Of a stretch of DNA of 64,000 nucleotides, positions 10,601-24,400 are shown piece after piece. The position numbers and the translations under genes were made by a program. The DNA is from Atrichornis clamosus (lineage: Eukaryota; Chordata; Aves; Passeriformes; Menuridae), in NCBI GenBank assembly GCA_013400975.1, contig WBMZ01011376.1, positions 106,265-170,264 of the forward strand. The letters are read 5' to 3'. The notes under the pieces are model-generated. The model did not search any database, was not told where the DNA came from, and saw nothing but the letters and a program-made list of their open reading frames with translations. Each line of letters begins with the position of its first letter. The first letter of the stretch is position 1.

Positions 10601-13600
10601 GAGAGCTGCTTCTTCCATCCTGAACCATATACTTACTCATCTATTCCTTCTCCATCCATTCTTTAATTGAAACTTAATAGGAGGAACTCACGTAATTAGT
10701 TACTTTGTTTTGAATTTCATGTCTTTTAAAAAAGACATTTATTATGCTCTGAATGTAAAATAAACTGTGTTGCAGGGTTATGTCACAGTTTATTCAGAAT
10801 AAAACTAATGAGTTTTCACATTGAAATTTTACTGCTTGCAATAAATTCTGCTCACGAAGCACTTAAGTACAAATACAGGCATCATTTTAATTTATTAAAG
10901 AAGTGGTCAGTATCAAGATAGAAATATCAACAGCAGCACTCTTTTAGTCTAGCTTTCTCCATGAAATATGGAACAGCTAAAGTATTCAAGCAATTCCTCA
11001 AATTTATGTGCTGAAAGCTATTCAAATATAAAATAAGCACTAACAAACGGGCAACCTTGTCAGTTGCAATGCTAATAAATCAAATTCACCAAGGTAAGTT
11101 AGCTACATTTTCAGTGTAAGTGGATATATCATAAGAGTCTGATAATGATACAACTACCAGAAAAATAAATGTGCATTCTCTGACCTTGACAATAATTCAC
11201 TAACAGCTTGCCTCCCAATTTTCCTAACATTGAGTCACTCTTCACAGTCCAAGTGTTTATATTTCTGTGGATGGAGAGTTTCATCCATGTCATCACTAAT
11301 CTATTACGGATTTTAGTGCTCTGTTAAGATTAATTATAGAAAACAATAAAATTCAGGATATTAGTCTATGAAACTACCCAGGGAAATCTGGGGGGATAGG
11401 GATCAGAGGAACACTAGGGGCCTTTGTTGTATTGGTTCTTTTTTTTTGTTTTAGAGTACTGATCTAATGCCCTTCGCAGCACTTAACATGCCTCTAAAAC
11501 AACCAAAGCTGGATTGTTTTAACAGATTCATAACTCCCTAAAACAGGTAACGAGGGGCATTGCTGCTGAGCTTGCAAGGAAGAAGCACCTGACCAGTGTT
11601 GGACCCTTAGTAAATCTTATCTACTTGGAAGAACAATAAGGGAAGACCAAAAGAATGTATTTTAATTTAGATTGCTGAAATGATGGTCTATTATTACTTT
11701 ACATGGTAAATTGCAGACAGGAAGAAGATCAATTTAGGCTACAGGATGGCTATGAAAAAATTCAGGCTCAAAACTAGAAATAAAAGAATATAGACCTTGA
11801 CAAGGAAGCTAAACAGTTAGAAGATGGAATTTGATAACTTCATGGGAAGAATTACATAATGCAATCCCAGAAGGGGCAAGAAACAGAAACTGGAGATCTT
11901 CACATCCCTGTCTCCTGTCTCCCTCCACCCACAAAGAACTGAGCACTGTTAAGTCTGTGAAAGACATTGATACACTGTCAAGAAAAAAAAAGGCTATCAA
12001 GGGATAATGGGTTTAAATATGAAGACCAGTATCTCATTCAGATGTACGTACTCTAAAGGTATCTTTTATTTAAAAATAACATATAACCATTAGTAAATTA
12101 TATTGATTACAGTTGCTTTCACAAATCTAGGAAAACTTTGAGAAATGTATTGCCATTGCTCTCTGAAGAAGCCATGCATAGAAAAACCACCCTTTCTAAC
12201 TTACAAAGTGAATGTCTTATAGAAATAAACTTTAAAGTAGGTATCTCTGTCCTGACTGGAAATATATCAACTTGTGCAACCAGCTATGGGGATACAGAAT
12301 GCAATTACATAGAGGACTTGACTCACTTTACTGTGATTTTTTTCCCCATTGTTTAGAAATATCAGGCAATGGGAGAGAGAGGGAAGAAAGTGAACTTATC
12401 TAATTATAAGATTCTTTTTTAAAAAAACTGAATCAAGGAGCATTGCTTTTCAAGGGAAGGTTAGATTTTTTACTTTCCAGCAAACACATTTTTCTCTTGC
12501 AAAGTGCAATATGTGTAGGAGTCTGCTCACGTAGAAAGTGGTTCCCTGATCAAAACAGATGGCATGCTGGCAGGGTAAGTTTTAAATGGCAGAGTGTTGA
12601 TGTTGAAAGATTTCAACAGCAGCTTCCATGACAGGGACAGAGACATAAATGACAAATACACAATACAAAGACATTTCAATAACTTACCATCATATCACTT
12701 TGTAAGTTAATACTACTCTCTCGGTTCTCAAGATGCTAGGGGAAGACTTCCTGGCTCTGAGCATGAAACTAGCCCTATTCTAGCTCAATAAATCTCAAAA
12801 CACTAATGAGGGCTCTATTTTTAGGACAATAAAGCACAAGAACTAAGGCTTTTACTGGCATGGGGAAGGAATAAGCTGGCTATTGGAAAGGTTTGTAGCA
12901 AAACTCTCGGTGAAACAGTGACCAAATAATTCCTCTCCTGACTTGACCAATCTCGTTGAGTTGTTCTGAAAGAAGGTTTTTGTTAGACTCTCTGAGCTTT
13001 TGTCACATGCACTTTAGTTATCCATCCACTAATTTGTGAGGCACAGTATGTCAATGTGATCAAACTGGGGAATCTGCAAGGGGGTTTTTCCAGTGTGTGA
13101 ATAAGATTTCAATATTTTCCAAATGTTTAAAAACATTTAACTAGAGAAATCATTTTAGATATCCAAATTTACATAGCTCCTGTCCTTGCTCTCTTCTCTT
13201 CAGTTCTCATTCCTTTTATATATATATCAGTAAGTCAATATTGCTTTTAAGATATTAAGTCATATTTAGACAAGTTCTTGATGTTTGTTATTCTCCAAAC
13301 TTTTCCTCACCTTCTCCTGTTTTCACTGTTGGTTTTTTTTTTAAGGTTGAGGGTAGCCTATCTTTTTCTAACCTTCTTATGAGTATCCTAATCTTTTTTT
13401 TTCCCCTTCAGTTCTGCACTCAGCTGTCCATGAAACATTTACTACCAATAAGACAAGGCAGGCAGCTTTGCATTTTTGAGGCAGAAAGAGAGCAATTGAG
13501 CCTTCATTTAACTCCTTGCTGCAGAGAGGGATGCACAAGATGGAGTGACAGCTCAGTGAAGAAACAAATCATCAAAAGGAGATCGATGATTTCTTTTTCT

Positions 13601-14002
13601 CTGCAATGAAAAAGGTGTGTATATGTCAGCTTGTACAAGAAGTACTTCCTGATCAAAAGAAATGATACACAGACAAGGCAAATTTAAAGTATTTTACAAA
13701 AACATTTTTCGCATAAAATAATCTAGGAAGGAACTTGTGCAGAAACCTGACATGAACAGCAGCATTAAGCAACTTCTTTGTAGTTTGCTGAGAGAAATAA
13801 TGGAGAGGGAAGAAGGGAAACACATGACAGCTGTTAAATTTATATTTAATTGTTGTATATGGTAATGCTTCTGGTCAAAAAAAATGAACACTGTGCAGAT
13901 TCTGTACAGTTTCCAAGACATTGGCTTTATGCCTTTGATAGATTATAGATGATGTTTTTTGCAGTCTGTGCTTGCAATGAACTAGATAAACACTAAATAC
14001 TG

Positions 14003-14058
14003 AGTAATACATAGTAAATAATAGTAATACATAATAATAATAATAATACATAGTAAAT
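14003..14058. repeat. TAA-rich simple repeat with a 15-bp direct repeat
   Basis: The sequence 'taatacatagtaaat' occurs at 14005-14019 and again at 14044-14058, with (ATA)n-type units between them. This is a small expanded A+T microsatellite. Confidence 0.8.
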
Positions 14059-16149
14059 GCTAAGAACAAAATAGACCCAATTTAAAATTGCTCTGAAAGA
14101 CATTCATAGACCACATACATAAAATAAGTTACTAAGGAAGACTGGATCCCTCTTCATAAGAGAAAATATACTGTCTTTTCAGGGAGCTACATCCAGAAAG
14201 TGAGTTGTGCCTGTGCTCTGTTAACAAGCTGTCACCTATCACCACAACAGCATTATTGAAGGGGTATGGTAAAATATGGGGTGATGGCTCACCCCTTCAG
14301 CTAAAATGATGAAAACCAAACTGCAGGTGCTTTTAATGATTTGATATGACGAAATTTGAATTATTTTGTCAACAGGATACATTAATAAAGCAAGGTTGGG
14401 GAAGAGGAAAGTAATGAAACTTTCAGTAAACTCTTTTCCACTTTCACTTCCAAAATAATATTTTTGGTGCTAATAAAGGCATACAGCTACAAGCAACCTC
14501 AACTGTTGCTCTCCAGAGAAATTGGTAGCAGCTCTTAAAATCAGATGTGCAATTACATAAATATAAGGTTTAGCCTTTATATATTTATATACAATCAGGT
14601 TGACTAAACTTGAAATATCCTTGCCAAGAGCCTGTCTTGGTAGGAGTTAGAGCTTCTAACCACAGTTTTAGACAATTTTGTCTAGAATTAATCAGCTATG
14701 TGCAACAATATTAGACTTCACAGTTTTCATGCCTAACCAAGCATTTGTACCTTAGTTTTTAACAGACAGGTTTGAATATTTAGGCCTGTTTTTCTATTTT
14801 TGCACATAATTCCACTATTTTGCTCTGGTTTGCATGCTCAGACTTTAAATAAGAGGCCACCCTTTCTACAAGCATGACCTGAACCCACAAAAAAGGCACC
14901 CACACACTATAGGGCCAAAATCAGCATAGTTTTCCCCTTATATGTTAAGCTTAAAAAGAAGCCTTTGCAGATAATCTTGTAAAATGAAAATTAATGAGAA
15001 TCTTCACGATGCAGGTTTTTTCTTTTATTTGCTATTTCTATGCCAAATAGAAGTTTTATTTTATTTAGGCAAAAGGGAAATAAGTGATTTTGCTCTAGGT
15101 GTCTGCTAAGTGTCCTAAGAAAAAGCAAAGTACTTTCTGAGTAGAATTTAAAGGCAGAGGCAAAACCAAGGTGTGTTTACCACAAGTCACTGCAATTTAT
15201 AGTCACAGCAATACAGTTTGCCAAGATATCAGTACGCCATGAACTCTCCTTGAAAACCTGACTGTGTCAATTACTGTTCCACTATTCTTTTCGGGATTGT
15301 GTTCACTGTCTGCAGACCTTCCTCTGCTAGGAAAAGCTTAGTGATTCACACCATTGAGCTCTCTAGTTTGTCCTGTCTTCTGCGAAGCAGCTAACAGCTG
15401 AGAGAGGCGAGACTGACAGTATTGAGTCTGTCTATCTCGAGTACTCAGAATCATGAGTCACAGTCCAGTGTCCTGAGCTTTAGAGAACAATCTGAGGGAT
15501 CCTCTTATTTCCCTCCTGGTCTTTGAGATTTAAGCAGTGGTTTAAGGCTTTTCTCTGCAAAACCAGAAAAATTTGAACAGTAGACATATAAAATACAAAT
15601 ATAAGTCTTGAATGTATTCACTTTGCTTTAATAAAAACACAAAATATCTAAAGGCTATAAAATGTCAAGATCTGGCTATTATGATCACCATTCAACTTCA
15701 GGCAGCACCTTTTCTAAAAGAAGAGCAGTACAGCAATCTGGGTATTGTATCCCTCACACTTCTCTCTGAAAGAGTGAGCTTTTAGTAAAACAAAAGCAGC
15801 TGGCAGCTAAGACCACTGTGGGACAATCACAGAAACACAAGAAAGGAAATTTTAAAAAGCAGCAAAATCTCCTCAGAAAACCAAAACTCTAATATTTGTT
15901 CCTAACATTTGCATCTGAATCTGGCAAAGTCTGACAGAATAATTGTAAAATAACTTTGGGAGACCTAGAAGTCCAGGGTATTAACTGAATGCTACTCAAG
16001 TTCCCCATATTGAGGACCAGGTTCAGGAGAAGCTCACCTTGCAACTCTTGGTAGCATAAGAGTTATTTCTGCTTCTGATATCAAATTGTGGAATAGGTTA
16101 GTGGCTATTTTAAGTTGATTGGCTTCATTTTTGCTTCAAATGGCTCCAA

Positions 16150-16260
16150 GATCATGTGGGTTGAGTTGAAAGGGCACTTTGAGGTACTTCACTTCCAACC
16201 ACAGCTGCCCTAACTGGATGAGGTTTCTGTGACTGAGCCTCTGACCCACAATCACCACAA
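16150..16260 (-). mobile_element. Eroded CR1 LINE 3' fragment
   Basis: Reading plus-strand left to right, 'gtgggttgagttgaaaggg', 'cactttgaggtacttcactt' and 'ccaaccacagctgccc' follow the order of the reverse complement of the avian CR1 3' end (GGGTTGGAAGGGACC, then the ATCTAGTCCAACC block, then CTGCC). Many positions have changed and the terminal octamers are lost. This is an old 5'-truncated copy on the minus strand. A chance match is possible. Confidence 0.4.
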
Positions 16261-18943
16261 ACCCCTCAGCAAAACAAGTCACTGCACTTGTTGCAGTGGC
16301 ATAAACTTTGTTGTGCTGTTACCCAAACACTCCATCCACTCAACCCCAAAATTTTACTTGACAAAATGCCACAGATTTTGAAAGAAAACAATGGAAAAAT
16401 GGGATAGAGGAATGGGAGATACAGAATCAAACACCCAGCTAGCAGAGCTATCGTCACCAAGCAGATGTGTAGTCAAGCTATTCAGCAATGAACTGGGTGA
16501 TGGCACCTGCGGACAATTTCATCCTTAGCCTGACAGTTTCATATGATGACATCCTGACAATGAATGAATCATACAGAAAAAAAACGAAAATAAATAATAG
16601 TTGAAGTTAAGGGGGGAAGGAGAGGCAACAGTACACAAAGGGAATTCCAATCAACATCTGAAGCAGGGAAACATCAAGAGAGAGGCTGTTGACCTGGCAG
16701 GTGGAAATCAAGTACATGAATACAAGAATGCTTGCAAGTCAACGCACAGAAACAATGAAACACTTAAAAACAAACTCCCAGCATAAACAGCATGTACAGC
16801 TCTACAAGAGACTGATAAAATCCTTTAGTATTACCAAACCTATGCTAGTTCTAGACTGAGATCCTAGCACTCTACAGGCTGATTTGATCCCTAGCTCCAC
16901 AGCATCATATGGAAGACAACCACCAGAGAAAATGGACCTATCCCTCTTTAAAGAGGACAGCTAACATCCACCAGAGGGATAAAAAAGGAATCCCAAGTAA
17001 ACAATTATTTCACGTATCATGTTGCATTGAATGAAATAAATAGGATAGTTGCTGCTGAACCAACATGAAGTGCCATGATTCACTGTTGCAAAGTAAAAAC
17101 ATGTTAAGAGACAAGGATGTCATAACTTTAAAACTAAACATTTTTCCTGTGACTTGGTTGACCAGAAAAACCACAAACATACCTTCTGATTCACCCTTTA
17201 GCTCAGAAAAAGAACTGAAATCACAAAGCAGCTCAGAGCTACTAGTGAACTGCAAGCCATTTAAGTATTCCCAGAATTAATTTCCATGTTCACATGACAG
17301 TTGCAAAGAAAAAAATTACCCAGTTTCTACCATATTAAAGCCACCTTATTTCTATGCCAGGGTACAACCAAGGTTATTTCTTATACTTGAGCAACGGCAA
17401 GCCCTGCTTTATAAAGAGATGTCACTGCTGCTCCAACACTATTGCAGCAAGGATTGCACCACTGGCTCTGGCTGGAAATGAGCATGTTTAGCACCATGGC
17501 CATTGACTCTCCTCACAGCAAAGTCTTGTAGCTTTAGCTTACACTGGTGAACACACACCAATAATCTGAAAATTGTAAGACTCTTGCTATGAAATATCCA
17601 CTCTTATGTGTCTGCAATAATAACACTTTAAAAATGACAGGCATCACGAATAGATTAATCTACGATGAAATGTTCATTCAAAAATAATTTGATGTTCCAG
17701 GAATCTTTAAAAAGTCATTCACATTCTGCAATCCGTCTTGTAAGGATGCTAATTTTATAACCTGAAAACCGAATCCTTTTGCTGTGTGCAGCATACAATA
17801 CACATTGACTACCAGACAAGTAGACTATTACAAAGAGGAGTTGTTCGTGGCTTATGCTACATAATAAGTACTTCCAATGACACAATGTATTGCTCTGATA
17901 AGATTATAAACACAATATGAGAAGAAAATCCATAAAAATCTAATTATGCGCACAAAAGTTGCAGCATGAAAAGCTTGCCGAGGTGCTTGGACAAAAGGTT
18001 TGAAGTTAGTATTAATTTTCAACATAACACTGCTGGTGGACTTAATTCCAACAGAAATTTAATTTTAAAGTTTTACTACTACATGATGATTAGAATAGAG
18101 CTCCAAGGCCGACAGGCTTTTAGTATTGCTTTTAAATTAATACAGACCTTAAACACAAACCCAGCTCAAGTTTCCTAGAAATAGGGAAATCAGATATATA
18201 AGAGCTTAGTGATTGAAAGTAACCTGTAACAAACTCTCTAGGTTAGTCTGAGGCATTGCAATGCAAAAGAGGCATTTCAACTATCACCTTTGAAAAGCTG
18301 GGAACAGGGAAGTACAAAAAACCAGTGCACAATCCAAACTGCAGAAAAGAATAACAGAATGAACTCATCACGTATGCTGACATAACCACAAAGCCAAAGT
18401 GCTCTATCCAGATTGCCACAATCACCTGCTTGGACCTGATGCATAATTTTTTTCTGTATCATGCCAGTAACATGATACAGGATTTTTCACTTCCCTATCA
18501 TGACTGTGACCTCACAAGAGTAATGGCAAAGTGTCTGGGTGGCAAGCTAAACATAAGGCAGGACACAGATCATTAAATAAACTTTTCAACAGGCAGAGCA
18601 TCCCTGTATGTCTTCATCTGTTCAGCTGCTACAGCAGTAAACTAGAGAAAGAGAACAGTATTATAACCTAGGATAGTATAGGGATGATATGAAATATATT
18701 TTTGGATACTCTCCCCTTTCCCATCAGCAACAAGGAAACGGAGAGCATATAAGAAGGAAAAGAAATACCTTGCCAAGAGGCAAGTTTGTTAAGTTTTTAG
18801 CCTTAAATTCTATGGAGTCAAACCTATTAAATTTACTGACAAGGTTTTCATTGACAAGATGACTGAGCGTTAAAATCTCAACAGGACAGAAGTGGAAGAA
18901 ATCCAATTCTTTGTTCTATATGGTAAACATCAAGACCTCTGAA
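16261..18943. other. Unique non-coding DNA
   Basis: No repeat family or gene is recognised. The block 17960-18180 is rich in TTAAT/AATTAA motifs and looks like the kind of A+T-rich block that is often conserved among vertebrates, but this cannot be tested here. Open frames of 60-81 codons are of the length expected by chance. Confidence 0.6.
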
Positions 18944-19066
18944 ATATATAAATACAGATATGGATTTATATGTATATTTATACACACAGAACCAGGAGAT
19001 AAATAGATAGATAGATAGATATGTATATATATAGTTATATGTATATATATATGTATATATATCTTG
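18944..19066. repeat. Compound microsatellite: TA-rich, (GATA)n, (TATG/TA)n
   Basis: TATA/TATG-rich sequence is followed by about five GATA units (18998-19021), then by alternating 'tatatatatgtatatata' (19020-19062). Such loci are often length-polymorphic. The minus-strand reading gives a Tyr/Ile/Thr-rich frame that is purely a product of the repeat. Confidence 0.9.
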
Positions 19067-19601
19067 ATAATAAGAAAGAATGTGAAGAAATTGAAGTCTC
19101 AATAGAGAATGACAATATCTGAGCAGAAAATGGAAATAGTAAGACAAAAGCTGAAGCTAAGTTCTCTGCAAAGGCTGATAGCTCAGAACGTAGTGCTGAA
19201 GGAAGTTTCACACAAAAAAAGATTCAGTGAAAGTGATGGATTATACGTACAAAATCTTGACATGGTATTAATAAATTTTAGGAAGACTTTTTTGGAAAGA
19301 CTATTAAAAACAGGAATAAACAAGTCAGAAACATGCTACAATAAATCCATCAGAGCTATCGGGAAGTAGGTAAGAAGCTGAGGATCCTGATGTCACACGG
19401 ACATGAGGTCTAATTCTCCTTTCAATTTTGCTATTGTGGACCTATGTTGTGGCAAAAGTGAAACTGGTGAAAAATGTATTCTCTAGCCTGTGATACTGAA
19501 GGCTGAAAGTCTGCAGAGACAGAAAGGAAAGCACTGCAAAGCTGAAAAGAAAAAGGGAACTCTGCTTTTTTTTTCTTTTGACAGGAAGGAGGAAGCCAAA
19601 T
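19067..19601. other. Unique non-coding DNA
   Basis: A short A-rich interval with no recognisable feature, apart from a T-rich segment at 19566-19579 lying next to the polypurine tract. Confidence 0.5.
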
Positions 19602-19710
19602 GGAAAAAGAAAAGAGAAATAAAGAAAAGAGGGGGAGGAAAGGGAAAAAGGGTGAAAAAAGGAAAAAACAGGAAAAAAAAGGTGGAAAAACAGAAAAAAA
19701 GGTGGAAAAA
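19602..19710. repeat. 109-base polypurine tract
   Basis: Only six pyrimidines interrupt 109 bases of A and G on the plus strand (at 19620, 19653, 19669, 19683, 19691 and 19703). It includes a 32-base uninterrupted purine run at 19621-19652. The right part contains a direct repeat of 'aggtggaaaaac'. Polypurine/polypyrimidine DNA of this length can form triplexes and is mutation-prone; that is general knowledge, not something observed here. The Phe/Ser/Pro-rich and Lys-rich open frames over it are low-complexity artefacts. Confidence 0.95.
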
Positions 19711-21442
19711 CCCTTTTCTCCAAGAGATACTGTGAATAACAGTGGAGTTGTCACTACTGCCTGTTACAGCTGTCTCCCAATTAGGAAGTCTCTTTCAGAA
19801 CAACAAAAGTTATATTACTGTTTGTTTCTATAAGAGGAAGGTTACATTCTACATACATATGCCCTTAAGCCCACACTCACCAACCACCTGCCTCAGCCAT
19901 AAGTGTCAAGGCTTTGTTGTCTCAAGGTGCTGCATGGAGAATTAGACAGATACCCCCAGAAGAAGAGCACAAGCTCTGTTTACTCTTGTGTTATTCACAT
20001 ACAAATCTGTGTTGAGTAGGTTTAGGCTGAACTACAGAGCAAATCTGCAATGGGATCCTTCCATAGTGTCAACACACATCTGGTATTGACAAGTCGTGCA
20101 TCATTAAGGCCAAACCTATCACAGTCCAGAGCAGTGCCAGTAATGTCAAACACAGAGCTTCCTGCCTACTTTTAATCTAAGAGCCAATGATCTGAACAAA
20201 ATCACATCCATTGAGCTTCCTGTTGGAGCAGTAGATCTCAACTTAGCCTACATCTGGGAGATGTTAACTTTAAGGCAAAAAAAATAATAACAAAGGGGGC
20301 AAAAAGTCTGCTTGCCACACACTTGCGACTTTACTAACTGCATTCGCCAGTAATAAATGCACATGGTGTTTAGATGGCCACCTTACTTCACAATAATATA
20401 CTGTTCAACTCAGTGGTCTGTTCATCAAGAGAGACATGATAAGGTTTCCTTTGCATTCAATTTTGTTATTACCATTTTCTCGCTAAAATACTACTTTATG
20501 CAAAGTGAAAAAGCCCGAATATATATCAATATTTACTTTGATTCTTCTTTTCTACTTGTTTCCTTCGTCAATGCTGCCACCTTCTGATAGTCAGCAGCTT
20601 CACCAGGCATCTCAAGCCCAGTGCTTAGGTTACAGCGCTGTGGACAAATCCCTAATTGCAAGTCTTCGTGTCCCTCAGGCTCAGGAACCCTCTCCCCTCC
20701 CAAGTCTCACCTACTTCAGTGGATTTTTATGTATGGATGGAAGCGAGGATTTGAAGGGTATAAATTTTCAACACAGCAGATGTTTGTGAGACCAAACCTT
20801 AAGGATGCCGGAGTTGACATTTGTTCATCAGTCTGGTTCTAAATTGCTCACACACTCCCAGGTTACTGAAGCCACTGAGAACTTCTGGAAGTTGTTGGAA
20901 ATGGTTCTTTCGGACTTTTTACCCTCTCTCCTGGGAAACCTATCATTGAAAGTCATTGGTTTTGTGAGTTTTAGCCCCTATTTACTGTTTCTGGGCCATA
21001 ACATAATTTCCCATTCTAAGTTTCTGTGTCTGTCTAAAGTATTGTTGAGCTTTTTTGGTTTAGTCAGTGTTTATCTGTTCTATCTCTCAAGGTAACCTAG
21101 AGAAAGACAATGATTCCTAAAGATGGAATCATTCTCTTGAAGAATATTAAATACTGACCTACAACCTTGAACTGAACTCTCTTCACTAGGAAAGCTGCCA
21201 ATTTAATATGCTCTCATACTGATTTTCAGCAGAACTCACTTCATTTAATAAATTCACAGGCATTGACATCAGTTTTGGGGAAAAATTAAAATTTTAAAAA
21301 AAAAAGTAGCTTCACAATTTAATAGAATTCCAGAAATCCAGTTTCATGGAAAATTTATCCTGCTGAACATAAACAGGCACAATGCTTGGATGGTAAATAG
21401 AATAGCAGTGTTTGAGTAAAAATAAAGAAAAAAAATATCAAA

Positions 21443-21444
<2 letters not shown>
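19711..21444. other. Unique non-coding DNA
   Basis: No family or domain is recognised. Several overlapping plus-strand frames of 60-96 codons occur between 20357 and 21095. None has a coherent motif or matching frame neighbours, and they overlap one another in different frames, which argues against coding. Confidence 0.55.

Positions 21445-21494
<50 letters not shown>
21445..21494. repeat. Pure (TTA)16-17 microsatellite
   Basis: Fifty bases of uninterrupted TTA repeat. Purity suggests a young, length-variable locus. Reading the minus strand gives a long isoleucine run inside a spurious frame. Confidence 0.97.
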
Positions 21495-24400
21495 TGTGTC
21501 TGCATCCAAAGCATGAAAGCAAACTTCATAGCCAGTGGTCTGTCAAAGCATCTGATACAAGAGCGGGCAAAGTTCATGTACAACAAGCATAAATTTCAAG
21601 CTTAAAGGGGAGAGCACAGACAAAGAAAAACATACTGTGAGATGATCTTACCCTAAACTCCTTCAGTGGAATAAGAACCTATACATAACTTTCTTATATC
21701 GCAGTTAAAAGGCCCAGCCTCTTGCCTACTGAAATAGAATCATCCTCTCCCTCTTTTTCACTCAGGGGCCTAATGAATATTTAATGCAAAGTGGAACTGC
21801 TCTGATCTGACTCGAGAGCAGACAGATATTTTAAACTGCAGACTCTCATACCCCAGGCAGATGGCCTGATCACTAAACCCTTGGTTAAACAGGATGCCCA
21901 TGTGCTTCACTGTGTTGAGGGTCAGCATCAGTGAGTGTTGGCCTCCAAGGGGAAGAGGCAGAGGAACTCTCACTTCACAAATGGTGGCAAGATTCAAGCA
22001 ACAAAATCCCCAGTCTTTACAGAATTTAACATTTCTAAGCATAGCCATAAGTGAAACTGTACTTGAGATGTGGACTTTACTGACAGAAATCTAGGCAGTC
22101 CTGGGATTAGCCAGTTTATTCTTGTAACTAGATTTTGGATTAAGGTCCCAAATTTAACAGTAGCAAAACTAAAACGTGTATGACACAAACCAGTGCAATA
22201 CAGAGGCTGCTCTTACGTGCCATTTGCAGATCCAGAAGCAGCATAGCCCTTCTTAATGGCACTGGACCAAAGGGAGGACTGCTGAAAGGAATTCCTTTTA
22301 GTTTAGTTCTTTCCATTTTCTTTCATTTTATTGTTGAGATTATGTTCACATGGGGCTCAGCAGTATAATATGGTCCACATGTCTTTAGGTTTGCACATGC
22401 AGCTGTCATGCACAACAACATGATTGCCTGTAGCCTGTTGAACATCTGCTATTTTGGTGAATTATTTTAACAACCCAATAGAACAGTGCACTCCATGGGC
22501 TTTTACGTGCTTTACAAGACATCTAGAAAAAGAGGTTACTCTCACAGTTGATTATTCATCAGAGCCAAAATTCCTAGGTTGTATGTCACTAAAATAAAAT
22601 TTTAAAGTTTAGCAAGTTGAAAATACCAGATAAGCTTTTAATACCATATACTGAAAATGGTTTGTGACACAGAAATCATCTTAGTTGGGTACATCTCAAT
22701 ACACACTGATTATTTTTACAGGAAATCTTCTGGAAGAGCCACAACTCCACATGAACGGCCTGTCAGTTGTGCCAGCTGGCTCATCATATTGAGAAATGAA
22801 AAATAAAACATCTATAGATTTTTAGGTCATTTTAAGATAAAGTATAAGTGCAAACCTGTGTTTGCTGCATAACCAAAATTTCTCTGATAGAGAATGCAGG
22901 TGCAGAGTCAGCTGCTAGAAATGTTTACACTGTAATAAGTTTCCAAGATTGGTAATATTCCTTTTAGAAATTACCAGGAATTTTAAAGAGAAGTTTCCAC
23001 AGAAGTTTTCTGAACTGTCTGCATAACAGCCAATAGAATAATTTAACTCTGGGGACTCAAGTTACTCCTCAAACTCTTTTTTCCACACATGCTTAGGTTA
23101 TTTACAAAGGGCAGATTCCACTCTTGAGTAAAGCCTTTCACTTTAGAGGTTCAGAGAAATAAGTGGAATACTCCTAAATAAAGGTATTCAGTCACTTGAA
23201 TAATAGTTACAGAATAGAATAAAATAGTTCCAGACCAAAGAAAGAAGAAAAGAAAATCTCTCATCTTATGGGGCCAGTAGCATGTTAAAAAAAGTGAGGC
23301 ATATTCAGTATGTTCATTGAATGCTGTGGAAAGTAAAAAAAAAGCCTGATCCACAGATGTCAATGACTACTGAATTAAGTCTAAAATATGTCAAGTGAAG
23401 GAAAGCCAAAAGCTGCAACTCTTATTCTTGAGATCAAACTCCTCAAGTTTTCTTAACAAAAGATTTTTAATGTTATGGCTGTATTTTTGACACTTTCACT
23501 TGCATAATTCTTTGAAGATATATGTTTTTAATTATCAAATATAATAAGTATAGTTAAACTGTGCAGTAATACAGTAAAATAATGAGCTGTAATGCTACAT
23601 AAGGTTACACAAACCCACAGGAAAATATATGCATTAACTTCTTTACTGGTATTTAAATAATACAATTATTATTTTACATCTTCTAAGAATTAGTCTTCTG
23701 GAGGGCACATTTCTTCACAACTTTTTTGCTTCAAATAAAAGACAGTATTTCCCGAAAGATCTTTCTAAGAATTACAGTGTACTGAAATAGCTTTAGGAGA
23801 GGGATGAATAAATCTGACAGCTAGGCAGTGACCCTAAATATTGTTTCTTTAGAAAAGGGGTTAGAGTTTTCCAAGCCTTACACATTTGATTTATATTTTC
23901 GTACCTAACAATATGGAGAGAGAAATAGGACTGTACAGAAATGGGATTTTATACGTGGGGAGAAAAAATGGTGTGTAATTAAAAAAACTGAAAGAGGAGG
24001 AAACTGGTGTAAACAGAGATGGCAAGGAGTGAAAATCCATATAGGATCAGCACAATGGTGATATCAGACCTTGAGTGCAGGCTAAGAACTCTCCCTCATG
24101 ATGATCTGTAGCATCCCACAAAAAGGAAACCCACCAGAGTAACTGTGTAAATAACTGCTCATTATTGCAAAGCAATCACAAGGAAGCACTAAAAAGAAGT
24201 TACCCCGAAAAGGCTGCTGTACTGTGAAATGTATTCATACCTAGCTCCTTATGCTGCACTTCCCCTTCCAGCAAGATATTTTGGGAGATCTCCATTAGAA
24301 ATGCTGTATGGAACCAAAGAGGAAGTTGCACAACCTGTTGTTGCATTGTAAGATAAAGCTGCAACATGTAAGTGAAAATGGAAATACAACAAAGGTAAAA

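Larger units (their letters stand above)
8495..16149. other. Unique non-coding DNA
   Basis: A+T-rich sequence without a recognisable gene or full-length repeat. Small items are a short CA run at 8980-8991, a trace of an old repeat at 10525-10600 ('gatgtaacaccactgaagtc' core), short T and A homopolymers, and a TAA-rich simple repeat at 14003-14058. The interval 12481-12574 has splice-like borders and is listed among the findings. Open frames up to about 76 codons show no domain, signal peptide or conserved motif that I recognise. Confidence 0.6.

Noticed and set aside
18878..19147. Minus-strand Tyr/Ile/Thr-rich frame
   Set aside because: It is a translation of the GATA/TA microsatellite.
19431..19754. 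Phe/Ser-rich (minus) and Lys-rich (plus) open frames
   Set aside because: They are low-complexity products of the polypurine tract, in overlapping frames.
21344..21586. Minus-strand frame with a long isoleucine run
   Set aside because: The run is the (TTA)n microsatellite read as ATA/ATT codons.
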